NCBI RefSeq assembly: GCF_024129355.1
Contig: NZ_JAMXXP010000006.1
Coordinates: 1-64,000 of the forward strand
DNA length: 64,000 bases
Direction of reading: 5' to 3'
From: Acinetobacter lwoffii
Lineage (GTDB): Bacteria > Pseudomonadota > Gammaproteobacteria > Pseudomonadales > Moraxellaceae
Made by a program: the position numbers and the translations under genes. The number at the start of each line of letters is the position of its first letter. The stretch's first letter is position 1. This document shows, piece by piece, positions 24,098 through 33,865 of the stretch. The notes under the pieces are model-generated. The model worked only from the letters and a program-made list of their open reading frames with translations, searched no databases and was not told the origin of the DNA.

Positions 24098-26941
24098 TTA
24101 TCCTCTTGGTACAGGGCCAGTCATGCTTGAGTGACGTGAATCGCCTAAGACTGAAATCATCAGCATCGTTGCACCCACAACAGTGACATAAACGCCAACA
24201 TCAAACAGCGCAGCCGAAGCCAAATGCATTTCTCCAATCATTGGCGGAGAGACATAGATATGTGCACTGGTCAGGAATGGACGTGACCAGAACCAGGCCG
24301 CGACACCGGTCAAACCGGCAATGGTTAAGCCGACTCCAATCCAGATTTCATAGAGACGGCCAGATTTGGCCCCCAGCAACTGTTCGGTTTTATCCTGCCC
24401 CACTGCGATATATTGAATAATAAGTGCCAGTGAGGTGACCAAGCCTGCAATAAATCCACCGCCTGGCAAATTATGGCCACGCATAAAGATGTACAGGCTG
24501 ACCACCAGTGCTACAGGCAAGATCCATGATGCAGTAATACGTAACATCAGGGGTGAAGGATTAAAACGATAGGTCAGACCCTGGGTGATGGTGGCGCCAT
24601 GGGCACGCATTCCATCCATCAGGCTAAGTACACCAATCGCGGCAATTCCAAGTACGGTAATTTCGCCAAAGGTATCGAAACCACGGAAGTCGACCAGAAT
24701 CACATTCACCACATTGGTGCCGCCGCCCAGTGGAATCGACTGTTGCAGGAAGAACCATGAAATGGAATTATGATCACGGGTCATGATCAGCCAGGCAATA
24801 GCTGCTATTCCAAGACCGCCACCTATTGCAATAATGGCATCACGCCAGCGACGGGTCGGACTCGATTCATACGGTGTTAACTGAGGCAGTAAAGATAAAC
24901 TCATCAGTAGCAGAACCGTGGTGACCACATCGACCGTAATCTGGGTCAATGCCAGATCGGGCGCCGAGAAGCCGATAAAGACCATGGTGACGACCAGGCC
25001 GACTGCACCGCTAATCAGTACAGCTTTAATCCGCTCATGATGGAACCACAGCAGCATCCAGCAGGCAGAAAACAGGAGTAACCACAAGATAATCGCCAGA
25101 GCAGGGGCGTGGGTCAGTTCACGTGTACCCGTGCCCACCCCATTGTTCACCAGTGGGAAACTGACCAGTGCGACAGTAAAAATTACGATCCACAATAAAT
25201 AGCTTTGTAATTTGCCATTTTCAGTGGCACGGCGGAAACGGCGTGAATTCAGCAGCAGATTTTTCAAAAACAGTTCGAACAATACCCGGCCCTGCAAGCG
25301 GCCCAGTTTTGGATCCAAGTCGATTTCTCGTAAGGCGCCGCCTTTGGCGAGAGAAAAGTAAAAGATTATTCCGCCGAGCAGAGCAATCACACTCATTAGC
25401 AGGGGCAGGTTGAAGCCATGCCATAGTGCCAGATGAGTGCCTTCAAAAGCAAAATCCTGAGTCGATGCCCGGGTGGAGCTGTTTACAATTTTTTCAACCA
25501 GAAGTGCCGGGAATATACCCACCAAAATACATAAAATTGCTAACAAAGTGGCCGGTGCGCGCATACCAAAGGCCGGTTCATGTGCATCTTTATTCGGGAC
25601 CTGCTTGCCTAGCGGACCATCGAAAAAGACCCCATGCACCAGTCGAATGGAATAAGCGACCGCAAAAATCCCGGCCAGTGTCGCGACAATAGCAGAGCCG
25701 ACCATAAGTGGACCACTTAAACTGGCGACCAGTTCGGTAAAGAACATTTCCTTGGACAGGAAACCATTGGTCAAGGGTACACCCGCCATGGATGCTGCCG
25801 TGATCATGGTCAGCGTGGCGGTAAATGGCAGTAATTGCCACAAGCCAGACAATTTACGTAAGTCACGGGTACCGGATTCATGATCGATGATGCCGGCAAT
25901 CATAAACAGTGCCGCTTTAAAGGTGGCATGGTTAATAATATGGAAAATCGCTGCTGCAACAGCCAATGGTGAACCAATCCCGAGCAGACACATGATCAGA
26001 CCTAAATGGCTGATGGTGGAATAGGCGAGCAAGCCTTTCAGGTCTTCCTTAAAAATGGCAAAGAAGGAGGCCATGCACAGGGTAAACAGACCAACAAAGG
26101 TCACAATATTATGAAACAGTGCAGCGCCGGCAAAGATCGGGAGCAAACGTGCGACCAGGAATAAACCGGCTTTGACCATGGTGGCCGAGTGCAAATAGGC
26201 AGAGACCGGTGTCGGTGCAGCCATGGCATTCGGCAACCAGAAGTGGAACGGGAACTGCGCACTTTTGGTAAAGGCACCAAGTAAAATCAGCAACAAGGTT
26301 GGAACAAATAAATGATGGGACTGAATCTGCTCAGTCATCGTCAGGATTTGGTCAAGCTGATAAGTGCCGGTAATTTGACCAAGCAGGACAAAACCGCCCA
26401 GCATCGCCAGACCACCCATTCCGGTAATGGTCAGGGCCATACGCGAACCACGTTGCGCCGCTTCGTAATTGCTCCAGTAACCCACCAGCAGGAAAGATGA
26501 AATACTGGTCAGTTCCCAGAAAATCAATAAGATAATCAGGTTATTCGACAATGAAATTCCGAGCATCGCCGCCATAAATAGCATCAGCAGGAGATACAGT
26601 TTGCTCAGTGAATTTTTTGGATTGAGATAATAATAGGCATAAATATAAATCAGTGTACCAATTCCGCTGATCAGCAAGGCAAACAGCAGTCCCAGAGAAT
26701 CCAGGCGAAAACTGAAATCGATGCCGAGCTGGGGCAGCCAGGACCAGGTCTGGGTAATCACTGCACCATCAAATATGGCGGGCGCCTGACTCAATAATAA
26801 TAAGAAACTGCTGAGGCTGACACCAATTGCCCCTAAAGCCGTTACCCCGCGCGAAAATTGCTTCAGCCACGAGACAAGGGTTGTGCCTAATACTAACGGT
26901 AACAATATAATAATCGGCAGCACACTCGTATCCATTGTCAT
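24098..26941 (-). CDS. mnhA: Monovalent cation/H+ antiporter subunit A with fused subunit B
   Basis: Largest Mrp subunit, 947 residues. The N-terminal about 500 residues are NuoL-like (FWELTSISSFLLVGYW, FPFHFWLPNAMAAPTPVSAYLHSATMVKAG). A middle MbhD/MbhE-like part has FIGFSAPDLALTQITVDVVTTVLLLMSL. The last about 150 residues are an MnhB domain with the marker RGHNLPGGGFIAGL, so A and B are one protein, as in the six-gene (group 2, Pha-type) systems. This explains why no separate mnhB is present. It is the first gene of the operon. The complex exchanges Na+ or K+ for H+ and supports pH and salt tolerance in other bacteria. Confidence 0.95.
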   Translation of the reverse strand: MTMDTSVLPIIILLPLVLGTTLVSWLKQFSRGVTALGAIGVSLSSFLLLLSQAPAIFDGAVITQTWSWLPQLGIDFSFRLDSLGLLFALLISGIGTLIYIYAYYYLNPKNSLSKLYLLLMLFMAAMLGISLSNNLIILLIFWELTSISSFLLVGYWSNYEAAQRGSRMALTITGMGGLAMLGGFVLLGQITGTYQLDQILTMTEQIQSHHLFVPTLLLILLGAFTKSAQFPFHFWLPNAMAAPTPVSAYLHSATMVKAGLFLVARLLPIFAGAALFHNIVTFVGLFTLCMASFFAIFKEDLKGLLAYSTISHLGLIMCLLGIGSPLAVAAAIFHIINHATFKAALFMIAGIIDHESGTRDLRKLSGLWQLLPFTATLTMITAASMAGVPLTNGFLSKEMFFTELVASLSGPLMVGSAIVATLAGIFAVAYSIRLVHGVFFDGPLGKQVPNKDAHEPAFGMRAPATLLAILCILVGIFPALLVEKIVNSSTRASTQDFAFEGTHLALWHGFNLPLLMSVIALLGGIIFYFSLAKGGALREIDLDPKLGRLQGRVLFELFLKNLLLNSRRFRRATENGKLQSYLLWIVIFTVALVSFPLVNNGVGTGTRELTHAPALAIILWLLLFSACWMLLWFHHERIKAVLISGAVGLVVTMVFIGFSAPDLALTQITVDVVTTVLLLMSLSLLPQLTPYESSPTRRWRDAIIAIGGGLGIAAIAWLIMTRDHNSISWFFLQQSIPLGGGTNVVNVILVDFRGFDTFGEITVLGIAAIGVLSLMDGMRAHGATITQGLTYRFNPSPLMLRITASWILPVALVVSLYIFMRGHNLPGGGFIAGLVTSLALIIQYIAVGQDKTEQLLGAKSGRLYEIWIGVGLTIAGLTGVAAWFWSRPFLTSAHIYVSPPMIGEMHLASAALFDVGVYVTVVGATMLMISVLGDSRHSSMTGPVPRG

Positions 26942-27371
26942 GATTTAGGTTTTGATCAACCTAAGGTGAATCTTTATCTTTCAAGGATTACAGGACCCCA
27001 AGGAGCGACCCAAACTTCTCAATCTTGAAAGCCAAAAGAATATTCAAAAAGAATATAAAACAGTTGTATTGCGCAACTTATAAACGATAGCAAATTCCGA
27101 TTTTACAATGAAATTCGCAAATAAAACCGATCATATTACAGGATAACAACAACATCAACGTTTTTATGTGGAACTTATAAATTATACGCCGGCTCGGTTT
27201 TAACAGGCGCTGCATGCTTAAACAGATCATCCAGAAGTGACCGAAAATTAAGATTAAATTGCAGGCATTGATTGTAAATTTGACTCAAAACAGTTCAATC
27301 CTAGTAAAAACAGAATGCTGGAAAAGGCTGCCTTATTGACTCAAACAATCGCGCTTATTTTTTGAATCTGT
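26942..27371. promoter_or_regulatory. Intergenic region upstream of the Mrp operon, no gene seen
   Basis: 430 bp between the AAA-type ATPase gene stop and the mnhA start, both on the minus strand. A short inverted repeat TAGGTT-TTGATC-AACCTA lies next to the mnhA start (26945-26963). A TATAAT on the minus strand at 27186-27181 could be a -10, but its -35 is weak. I see no coding potential and no clear terminator for the upstream ATPase gene. Confidence 0.45.
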
Positions 27372-28754
27372 TTAGAGCGACTGAGGTAGCGTCGGATGGT
27401 ACTCCTGAGTAAGTAGGGCCAGCAGTTCCTGCTGTTGTTCGGGATTTAACTGTTGCTGAATCATTTGCAATACTGCAAGCGGTGTGACGGGTTCGGTGAC
27501 CGTTTCCAGTAAAGTATCTTCAGGCGAGATATCTTTATTTCGCTGCAATTCCAGCTCTGCGTAGATCTGATCAAACTGGGTTTTCATACTTTCAAGATGA
27601 ATGGGGTGCAGCTGTTTATTTTCCAGTTTCAGACATTGAAAGCCTTGCGCCTGTTCCAGTAATTCAGGCCGGTTGCCGGTCGCAATAATCTGCAAGTTAG
27701 GAAAAGCCTGATGCAGGCGTGACAGGATCACTGCTGCCATCTCCTGATCCAGTTGATGATCAATTGCATCAATCAACAAAACGCCTGTACCTTCCTGACA
27801 CGGGAATAAACTGTTGGTATTCAACAGACAAAGCCGCCGTACAATGTCACCCACCAGCGCAATCCAGTTGCGGATACTGTTGGGAAGTTGCTGAAAACTA
27901 AAATTTTGTTGCTGATAGGTCACCATCAGCTGCAGCTTGGGCTGGTATTTTAAATATATCTGGCTGACTTCTGGCAGGATCAGTGACAGAGCCTGTTTTA
28001 AAGCGCTGAGATTCGGTGCATGCAGATGTGCCTGGGCTTTCTCGATCTGCCGGGCCAGTTTATCTCCCCCGATGTTCTCAGGCTGCTGCAAGGCACGCGC
28101 CAAAATTTGGTCCATAATCTTGGCACTTTGCGCATTTTCAATATCACTGATTTCACGAAACCATTCAAAAAAACGGGCAAAAGTGGTGAAAGGAATTGCA
28201 GCTATTTCATAAGCATGTGCGGACTGGAGAATGGCCGGGTTATTTTTGCTGAGCAGATTGACTTCATTGGTAAAGCGTTCAGCCGGATAATAGGCAATTA
28301 GCGGCAAGCCGAGTAGGGGATCGTGCAAGCGGGCTTTGTGATACAGGCTGAGCACGCTCTCAAGCTGTGAGGTTTCTGCTTTGCTAAAACCCAGACCCTG
28401 ACTGTTTAGGGTCTTGTAGATTTGCCATGAACAGCTTTGTAGGTTCGCAGGCTCGGACTGACTGGATTCTGGCAAGCTGCCCATCTCTTCAGGAAAACCG
28501 ATCCGGATATCGATTTTGGATTGCAGCCGGTTTTGCATGATGTCCTGATCTTGCATCACCAGACCCGCAGCACGGCTATCACGATAACGGGCTGCAAACC
28601 AGGTCAGTGCCTGATAGCTAAAACGTAAAAGCGTAGTTTTGCCAGTTCCCTGATTGCCCAGAATCAAGGTGATCGTGCATTGCGAATAATTAAACTGGAG
28701 CTGAATGTCGGAAAAATGCAGGGTATGTTTCAGTTGAAGCGCTTGGATGTGCAT
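27372..28754 (-). CDS. AAA-type ATP-binding protein, function unknown
   Basis: Protein of 460 residues with an ABC/SMC-like ATPase layout. Walker A GNQGTGKTT is at residues 33-41. A signature-like region QLPNSIRNWIALVGDIV is near residue 275. The Walker B position reads LLIDAIDH (326-333), so the usual catalytic glutamate after the aspartate is replaced by alanine. A D-loop/H-loop-like LQIIATGNRPELL follows. The C-terminal about 100 residues are Gln/Glu-rich and helical. There is no TOPRIM or HNH domain that I can see, which argues against OLD/GajA nucleases. It is downstream of the helicase gene by 41 bp, on the same strand, probably in one operon with hisIE. Confidence 0.7.
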   Translation of the reverse strand: MHIQALQLKHTLHFSDIQLQFNYSQCTITLILGNQGTGKTTLLRFSYQALTWFAARYRDSRAAGLVMQDQDIMQNRLQSKIDIRIGFPEEMGSLPESSQSEPANLQSCSWQIYKTLNSQGLGFSKAETSQLESVLSLYHKARLHDPLLGLPLIAYYPAERFTNEVNLLSKNNPAILQSAHAYEIAAIPFTTFARFFEWFREISDIENAQSAKIMDQILARALQQPENIGGDKLARQIEKAQAHLHAPNLSALKQALSLILPEVSQIYLKYQPKLQLMVTYQQQNFSFQQLPNSIRNWIALVGDIVRRLCLLNTNSLFPCQEGTGVLLIDAIDHQLDQEMAAVILSRLHQAFPNLQIIATGNRPELLEQAQGFQCLKLENKQLHPIHLESMKTQFDQIYAELELQRNKDISPEDTLLETVTEPVTPLAVLQMIQQQLNPEQQQELLALLTQEYHPTLPQSL

Positions 28755-28795
28755 AGATCACCTGTCCTATGATGTTTACATCCATGCCATGCACT

Positions 28796-30310
28796 TTAAC
28801 CGACTGCCTGCCGAAGCGACTGCGGCATTTTGATCTTCAGTTGCTGAATCAGGTCATAAATGTGATGAATATTTAAACTCACTTTAGCACGAGTACAGGC
28901 CACGTAAAGTAGTCTTAATTCTTCATCACTAATTTTATGATCTTTTTCATTCAGCTTAAACTGATAGTCATCTTCAATATGAACCCGATCCCATTCCAGA
29001 CCTTTGGCCTTGTGCGCCGTGGAAATAATATAATCGGCCTGGGCAATTGGAGTGATTTTAGCCAGAGCTTTTTTTAGTGGATCGGTGCCATGTTCGTCCA
29101 CCAGTTTGACCAGTGGCTTGATGTCACTGCCTTCATTGGTTTCACAGTATTCATGGACATCATGCCAGGAGTTAAACCAGGCCAGTTCCGGTACATCAAC
29201 CACACGTTTGCCCTGTTTCAGCATGGCGGCCGCATCGACAAAACGATTCAGTTTGACGTGATCGGCTTGCAGACTGACTTTATCCCCACGAACTAAACCT
29301 GCTAATAACAGTTCCATGGCGCGGGCATTAGTCCGGCATAAAATTGCATCGCGCATTTTGGTATGCGGTTTATTCACGACTTTAGAATCTAACAACGGAT
29401 TGCCGAGTAAAGGCACAGTTTCATTTAAGGCACCTAAAATGGCATTGGCATTCAGGGCAATTTCAGGACCGAAACGAAATGAGGTGGTCAGACGTGATTC
29501 AGGTAAAGGTAGTTGCTGCATGGCATTCACTGCACCACGCCAGGCATAAATCTGCTGATGCGCATCTCCGACATAGATCACCTGGGTGCTGCGCTGTTTC
29601 AGCAAAATTCCCAGCATTAAGGGATCGGCATCCTGAGCTTCATCGAATAGTACATAATCGGCCGGGATGTTCGGCTCGGACAGCGCCCAGAGTTTCAGGT
29701 AAATGTCATGACCGATGCCGGCCTGATGATTGGGATCAATCGACTCTAACCAGCGTCGTTCGACTGCCGGATAAAGTTTCTTCTGTAAAGTCTCGATATC
29801 ATCCGGATGTAGCCAGCTCGGTGCCTGGATATGCCGTGGGGCAGGGTATTGCGAACTGGTCGAACAGAAATAACCGACCGCATTGGCGACTAAACTCGCC
29901 AGACGCGAAGGCATCAAGACATATTTCTCATAACGCCCACCCATCATACGGCGCATGGTCATCGGTTCAAGCTGGTATTCTTTGGCAATAAAACTTGGAC
30001 TCAAGCGTGGCAGACGCAGTTTGTCGGTGACTCCACGTGAAACACTGCGAAACGCCAGCGAGTGAAAAGTCCGGCAATCGACACCCCGGTGAAACTTGGC
30101 TTGCGCTTCACTGGCAATGGCCTTGTTAAAAGCCAGATACATGCCACGTCTTTGCGGCATGGCATCACTGATCATTTGCAGGGTAGTCGTTTTACCTGTG
30201 CCTGCATAGGCAATCACTTTAAAGGATTTGCCCAGACGTGCGTTATCAATAGCAGTCGCCTGCTCATAGGTCGCGGCCGGTTTTTTTAAATCAGACACAG
30301 ATGAATTCAA
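28796..30310 (-). CDS. UvrD/FBH1-like superfamily 1 DNA helicase
   Basis: Short SF1A helicase, 504 residues. Motifs in order: Walker A AYAGTGKTTT (34-43), motif II LFDEAQDADPLM, motif III VGDAHQQIYAWRGA, motif V ISTAHKAKGLEWDRVHIEDD, motif VI LLYVACTRAKVSLNI. The compact form with few insertions resembles FBH1-type helicases rather than UvrD or Rep (about 670-720). It lacks a nuclease domain. The most upstream start is a TTG at 30310, 3 bp after the hisIE stop, without a Shine-Dalgarno; a GTG at 30298 is the alternative. Translational reinitiation after hisIE is likely. Role in recombination or repair is inferred from family only. Confidence 0.85.
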   Translation of the reverse strand: MNSSVSDLKKPAATYEQATAIDNARLGKSFKVIAYAGTGKTTTLQMISDAMPQRRGMYLAFNKAIASEAQAKFHRGVDCRTFHSLAFRSVSRGVTDKLRLPRLSPSFIAKEYQLEPMTMRRMMGGRYEKYVLMPSRLASLVANAVGYFCSTSSQYPAPRHIQAPSWLHPDDIETLQKKLYPAVERRWLESIDPNHQAGIGHDIYLKLWALSEPNIPADYVLFDEAQDADPLMLGILLKQRSTQVIYVGDAHQQIYAWRGAVNAMQQLPLPESRLTTSFRFGPEIALNANAILGALNETVPLLGNPLLDSKVVNKPHTKMRDAILCRTNARAMELLLAGLVRGDKVSLQADHVKLNRFVDAAAMLKQGKRVVDVPELAWFNSWHDVHEYCETNEGSDIKPLVKLVDEHGTDPLKKALAKITPIAQADYIISTAHKAKGLEWDRVHIEDDYQFKLNEKDHKISDEELRLLYVACTRAKVSLNIHHIYDLIQQLKIKMPQSLRQAVG

Positions 30311-30313
30311 GAC

Positions 30314-31096
30314 TTAATGCTGACGATTGGCTTTTTCAACCAGGCCGGACAAGCCTTGGCGACGAGCCAGTTCATTTAATACCAATTGCACATCCAGGTC
30401 GAAATAACCCAGCATCACAATGGTGTGGAACCACAGGTCTGCCACTTCATAAATCAGATCATTTTTATGATCTGCAGAAGCATTCTGGTCATAATCTTTG
30501 GCTGCCAGCACGGTTTCAAAGCTTTCTTCACCGACTTTTTCCAGAATCTTGTTTAAACCTTTATGGTAGAGCTTGGCCACATAAGATGAATCTGGATCAG
30601 CCTGTTTACGTTCTGCCATCATCTGACCCAGATAAGACAGGACTTCGACCTGTTCAGATTGGGCGGTTGACGCTTCCATCGCCAGCGTATGCGGATTCGT
30701 GGATTTTTCGCCATAAATCGCAGAGGGATCTTTCAACTGTGCATCGACAATTTCCCAGCCATTTGGCGTGAGCTTGCGATAGAAGCATGATTCACGGCCG
30801 GTATGGCAGGCGATGCCGCCATGCTGTTCAATTTGCAGCACAATCACGTCGGCATCACAGTCCAGACGGATTTCATGTACGGTCTGAAAATGTCCTGATT
30901 CTTCGCCCTTATGCCATAACTTGCTGCGTGAACGAGAGAAATACACTGCCTGATTTTTTTCGGCAGTTAAAGCCAAGGCTTCACGGTTCATCCAGGCTAC
31001 CATCAACACACGTCCAGTTTGATGATGCTGGGCAATGGCAGGGACTAATCCTTGTTCGTTAAATTTTACTTCATCGAGCCATTGCGCGTTGTTCAT
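30314..31096 (-). CDS. hisIE: Bifunctional phosphoribosyl-AMP cyclohydrolase / phosphoribosyl-ATP pyrophosphatase
   Basis: Histidine biosynthesis steps 2 and 3 in one protein of 260 residues. The N-terminal HisI domain has [30 protein letters not shown] and [12 protein letters not shown], with zinc-binding cysteines. The C-terminal HisE domain is an all-helical MazG-like pyrophosphatase with [15 protein letters not shown] and [18 protein letters not shown] use the ATG at 31096 because GGAAA is 6-7 nt upstream; longer starts at 31120 (TTG) and 31111 (ATG) lack a Shine-Dalgarno. No other his gene is in the window. It heads an apparent operon with the helicase. Confidence 0.93.
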   Translation of the reverse strand: MNNAQWLDEVKFNEQGLVPAIAQHHQTGRVLMVAWMNREALALTAEKNQAVYFSRSRSKLWHKGEESGHFQTVHEIRLDCDADVIVLQIEQHGGIACHTGRESCFYRKLTPNGWEIVDAQLKDPSAIYGEKSTNPHTLAMEASTAQSEQVEVLSYLGQMMAERKQADPDSSYVAKLYHKGLNKILEKVGEESFETVLAAKDYDQNASADHKNDLIYEVADLWFHTIVMLGYFDLDVQLVLNELARRQGLSGLVEKANRQH

Positions 31097-31264
31097 AAGG
31101 GTTTCCATCATTTCAATCAAAATATAAAAATACGGATAGGAAATATCCGCTGATAGTGTACGTGATCTCGCAGCATTTGCGGCAAAAATCTGTGTTGATA
31201 AGGACAGACTGTGTCGTGGTTTTTTAAATCAGTCTACTTTAGTCCAGATCTTGCAAAACTGAGA

Positions 31265-31291
31265 CATAGAAAAGCCGCCCGGTCGGCGGCT
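31265..31291 (-). terminator. Terminator after acr1
   Basis: Stem AGCCGCC/GGCGGCT (31273-31279, 31285-31291) with a short loop. On the minus strand it is followed by TTTTCT, so it ends acr1 transcription. Confidence 0.8.
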
Positions 31292-31322
31292 CGTATTTTA
31301 ATTAAATTGTCCGTATGAAAAA

Positions 31323-32210
31323 TTACCAGTGTTCGCCCGGGAACAGACGCGCATATGCTTTTTGCACCAAGTTTAATTTTTGTGGTTGGCCCACAGATGC
31401 ACTTGAACTTGGGAACAGGTTATAGCCAATCGACATCAAGACATTGTTGATATCCGGTGCAATTGAATAGGTAATGGAAGCCAGACGGCCCAAACCGGTC
31501 GCCACTTTCTTCGGACGTTTCACAATCGCATAGGCAATCAGGTCAGCCGCCTGTTCCGGAGAAAGCGTCGGTACATATTTATAGATTTTGGTCGGCGCAA
31601 TCATCGGGGTGCGCACCAAAGGCATATAGATCGATGTGATTGCGATTTTATGTGAATGTACTTCTGCAGACAGGCAGCGGCTAAAGGCATCCAGCGCAGC
31701 TTTTGAAGCAACATAGGCCGAAAAGCGGGTGGCATTGGCCAGTACACCAATTGAGCTGATGTTAATAATATGACCCGCACGACGAATCATCATTTGCGGC
31801 AGGATATTCATCACCAGACGCACGGCGCCGAAATAGTTCAGCTGCATGGTCCGTTCAAAATCATGAAAACGATCTACTGACTCATGCACGGCACGGCGGA
31901 TCGAACGTCCTGCATTATTGATCAGAATATCAATATGATCGACTGAGGCAATAATCTGTTTGGAAACTTCATCAATCGCTTCCATATTGTTTAAATCACA
32001 TGGAAAGATTGAGGCTTTGCCGCCTTTGGCTTCAATTTCTGATTTTACTTGTTCTAGGGTTTCCTGAGTACGGGCCACCAGTAAAACATGGGCACCTGCA
32101 TCAGCCAGTTGATGTGCTGTCGTTAAACCAATACCGCTGGATGCACCGGTAATCAGGACGGTTTTACCTGCAACACGTTTTTCCAGTTGTTTGTGTAGTC
32201 TAGTTTTCAC
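31323..32210 (-). CDS. acr1: Acr1-type fatty acyl-CoA reductase (short-chain dehydrogenase family)
   Basis: SDR-family enzyme that in Acinetobacter reduces long-chain acyl-CoA to the aldehyde for wax ester synthesis. TGASSGIG (NADP binding) is followed by NNAGRSIRRAVHE and the catalytic YVASK pair (Tyr and Lys). The end LVQKAYARLFPGEHW and the stretch YMPLVRTPMIAPTKIYKYVPTLSPEQAADLI match Acr1 of A. baylyi as I remember it. A GTG start at 32210 with AGGG upstream gives exactly 295 residues, the length of Acr1; the longer open frame begins with a TTG lacking a Shine-Dalgarno. Name is from recollected family sequence, so moderately high confidence. Confidence 0.85.
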   Translation of the reverse strand: MKTRLHKQLEKRVAGKTVLITGASSGIGLTTAHQLADAGAHVLLVARTQETLEQVKSEIEAKGGKASIFPCDLNNMEAIDEVSKQIIASVDHIDILINNAGRSIRRAVHESVDRFHDFERTMQLNYFGAVRLVMNILPQMMIRRAGHIINISSIGVLANATRFSAYVASKAALDAFSRCLSAEVHSHKIAITSIYMPLVRTPMIAPTKIYKYVPTLSPEQAADLIAYAIVKRPKKVATGLGRLASITYSIAPDINNVLMSIGYNLFPSSSASVGQPQKLNLVQKAYARLFPGEHW

Positions 32211-32453
32211 GTTTGTTATCCCTAATTTGAAGTCAGCGTTCAAATTATTTTTATTAAAGGTCTATGGCGCTCTAACAGAAGATGAGAGCGAAGGTGAGTC
32301 CAGATATGATAACCAATTCTTCAGGAAAATCTATAAATTAAAGTATTGAAATTAAAATAAAAATTAGAGTAATTGCTCTATTTGTGTTCACTCTTTCATT
32401 TAACTTTTAACATGAAAATAAAAAGTAAAGCAAGTGGCTGTTTTAGAAAATAA
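32211..32453. other. Intergenic region acr1 / metY, no gene seen
   Basis: A/T-rich region upstream of acr1 and downstream of metY (both minus). It should contain the acr1 promoter. I see no coding frame or strong operator. Confidence 0.4.
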
Positions 32454-32484
32454 ATAAAAAAACCTCACCAAAATGATGAGGTTT
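32454..32484 (-). terminator. Terminator after metY
   Basis: On the minus strand AAACCTCA (32484-32477) pairs with TGAGGTTT (32467-32460), followed by a run of T. This ends metY. Confidence 0.85.
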
Positions 32485-32505
32485 CGAAGCGGCTCGGGCA
32501 CCTTT

Positions 32506-33783
32506 TTAAACGGCCGCCAGCGCCTGTTCCAGATCGGCAATCAGGTCATCACTATGTTCAATCCCAATGGATAAACGCACCATATCCTCACTGACGCCTG
32601 CCGATTTTAACTCTTCGGCATTGAGCTGACGATGCGTAGTAGTCGCCGGATGGCAGGCCAGACTTTTAGCGTCGCCGATATTGACCAGACGGGTGAACAA
32701 TTGCAGGGCATCAATAAAACGTGTGCCGCCTTCGAGACCATGTTCTACCCCAAAGGTCAGAATGGCAGAAGGTTTACCTTTCACATATTTCTGTGCCAAG
32801 GCATGCTGTGGGTGATCTTTCAGGCCGGCGTAATTGACCCATTTCACTTTAGGATGTTTTTGCAGATATTCAGCGACTTTCAGTGCATTTTCGGTATGAC
32901 GTTCCATACGCAAGCTTAAAGTTTCCAGACCTTGCAGAATCAAAAACACATTCTGCGGACTGATCGCAGCGCCGGTATTACGCAGTGGCACTACACGCGC
33001 ACGTGCGATATATGCTGCTTCCCCCAAAACTTCGACATAGTTCACGCCATGGTAGCTTGGATCAGGCGTATTCAGGGCAGGGAAACGTTCAGGGTATTTA
33101 CCCCACGGGAATTTGCCGCTATCCACAATAATGCCGCCAATTGAATTGCCATGACCACCGATATATTTGGTCAGGGAATGCACCACAATATCCGCACCAA
33201 AGTCGAAAGATTTTTGTAGTACTGGGGTGGCAACGGTATTGTCGACAATCACCGGTACGCCATATTCATGTGCAATTTTAGCAATGGCTTCCAGATCAAT
33301 AATATTACCCAGTGGATTACCAATCGATTCGACAAAGACCAGTTTGGTTTTTTCATCAATCAAGTCACGCAGACTTTCCGGCTTTTCATAATCAAAGAAA
33401 CGGACTTCAATGCCCTGTTTTGGTAGGGTATGGGCAAAGAGGTTATAGGTACCGCCATATAGCGTTGACACAGAAGCAATGTTGTCACCCGCTTCCGCAA
33501 TGGTCTGAATCGCATAAGTAATCGCAGCCATGCCAGAGGCCAAAGCCAGCGCGCCAATTCCACCTTCCAGTGCTGCGACACGTTGTTCCAGAACCGCAGT
33601 GGTCGGGTTCATGATTCGGGTATAGATATTGCCCTGAACCTTTAAATCAAAGAGATCGGCCCCATGTTGAGTATTGTCAAAGGCATATGACGTAGTTTGA
33701 TAAATCGGTACTGCCACAGCTTTGGTAGTTGCTTCAGGGGTATAACCTGCATGAATCGCAAGGGTTTCTGCTTTATAACTCAT
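32506..33783 (-). CDS. metY: O-acetylhomoserine (thiol)-lyase MetY
   Basis: PLP enzyme of the Cys/Met metabolism family, 425 residues, that makes homocysteine from O-acetylhomoserine and sulfide (direct sulfhydrylation). The opening [27 protein letters not shown] is typical of MetY/Met17. PLP-binding lysine is in [18 protein letters not shown], and [22 protein letters not shown], the R-x-x-NPT motif, binds phosphate. The C-terminal part has [13 protein letters not shown]. It is monocistronic with its own terminator. A perfect 9-bp-arm palindrome lies 83-103 bp upstream and may be its operator. Confidence 0.93.
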   Translation of the reverse strand: MSYKAETLAIHAGYTPEATTKAVAVPIYQTTSYAFDNTQHGADLFDLKVQGNIYTRIMNPTTAVLEQRVAALEGGIGALALASGMAAITYAIQTIAEAGDNIASVSTLYGGTYNLFAHTLPKQGIEVRFFDYEKPESLRDLIDEKTKLVFVESIGNPLGNIIDLEAIAKIAHEYGVPVIVDNTVATPVLQKSFDFGADIVVHSLTKYIGGHGNSIGGIIVDSGKFPWGKYPERFPALNTPDPSYHGVNYVEVLGEAAYIARARVVPLRNTGAAISPQNVFLILQGLETLSLRMERHTENALKVAEYLQKHPKVKWVNYAGLKDHPQHALAQKYVKGKPSAILTFGVEHGLEGGTRFIDALQLFTRLVNIGDAKSLACHPATTTHRQLNAEELKSAGVSEDMVRLSIGIEHSDDLIADLEQALAAV

Positions 33784-33865
33784 TCTGTTTAATCTTCTTG
33801 TTTAAGTTTATGGCTTGAGTGTAGCATTTTCACATATGAGTAAAAGTGCAATTTTATTGAAATAA

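Noticed and set aside
27372..30310. Gabija-like (GajA/GajB) defence system
   Set aside because: The helicase and ATPase pairing is similar, but the ATPase lacks a visible TOPRIM domain and the genes are in an operon with hisIE in a core region. I keep it as a repair-type module of unknown function.
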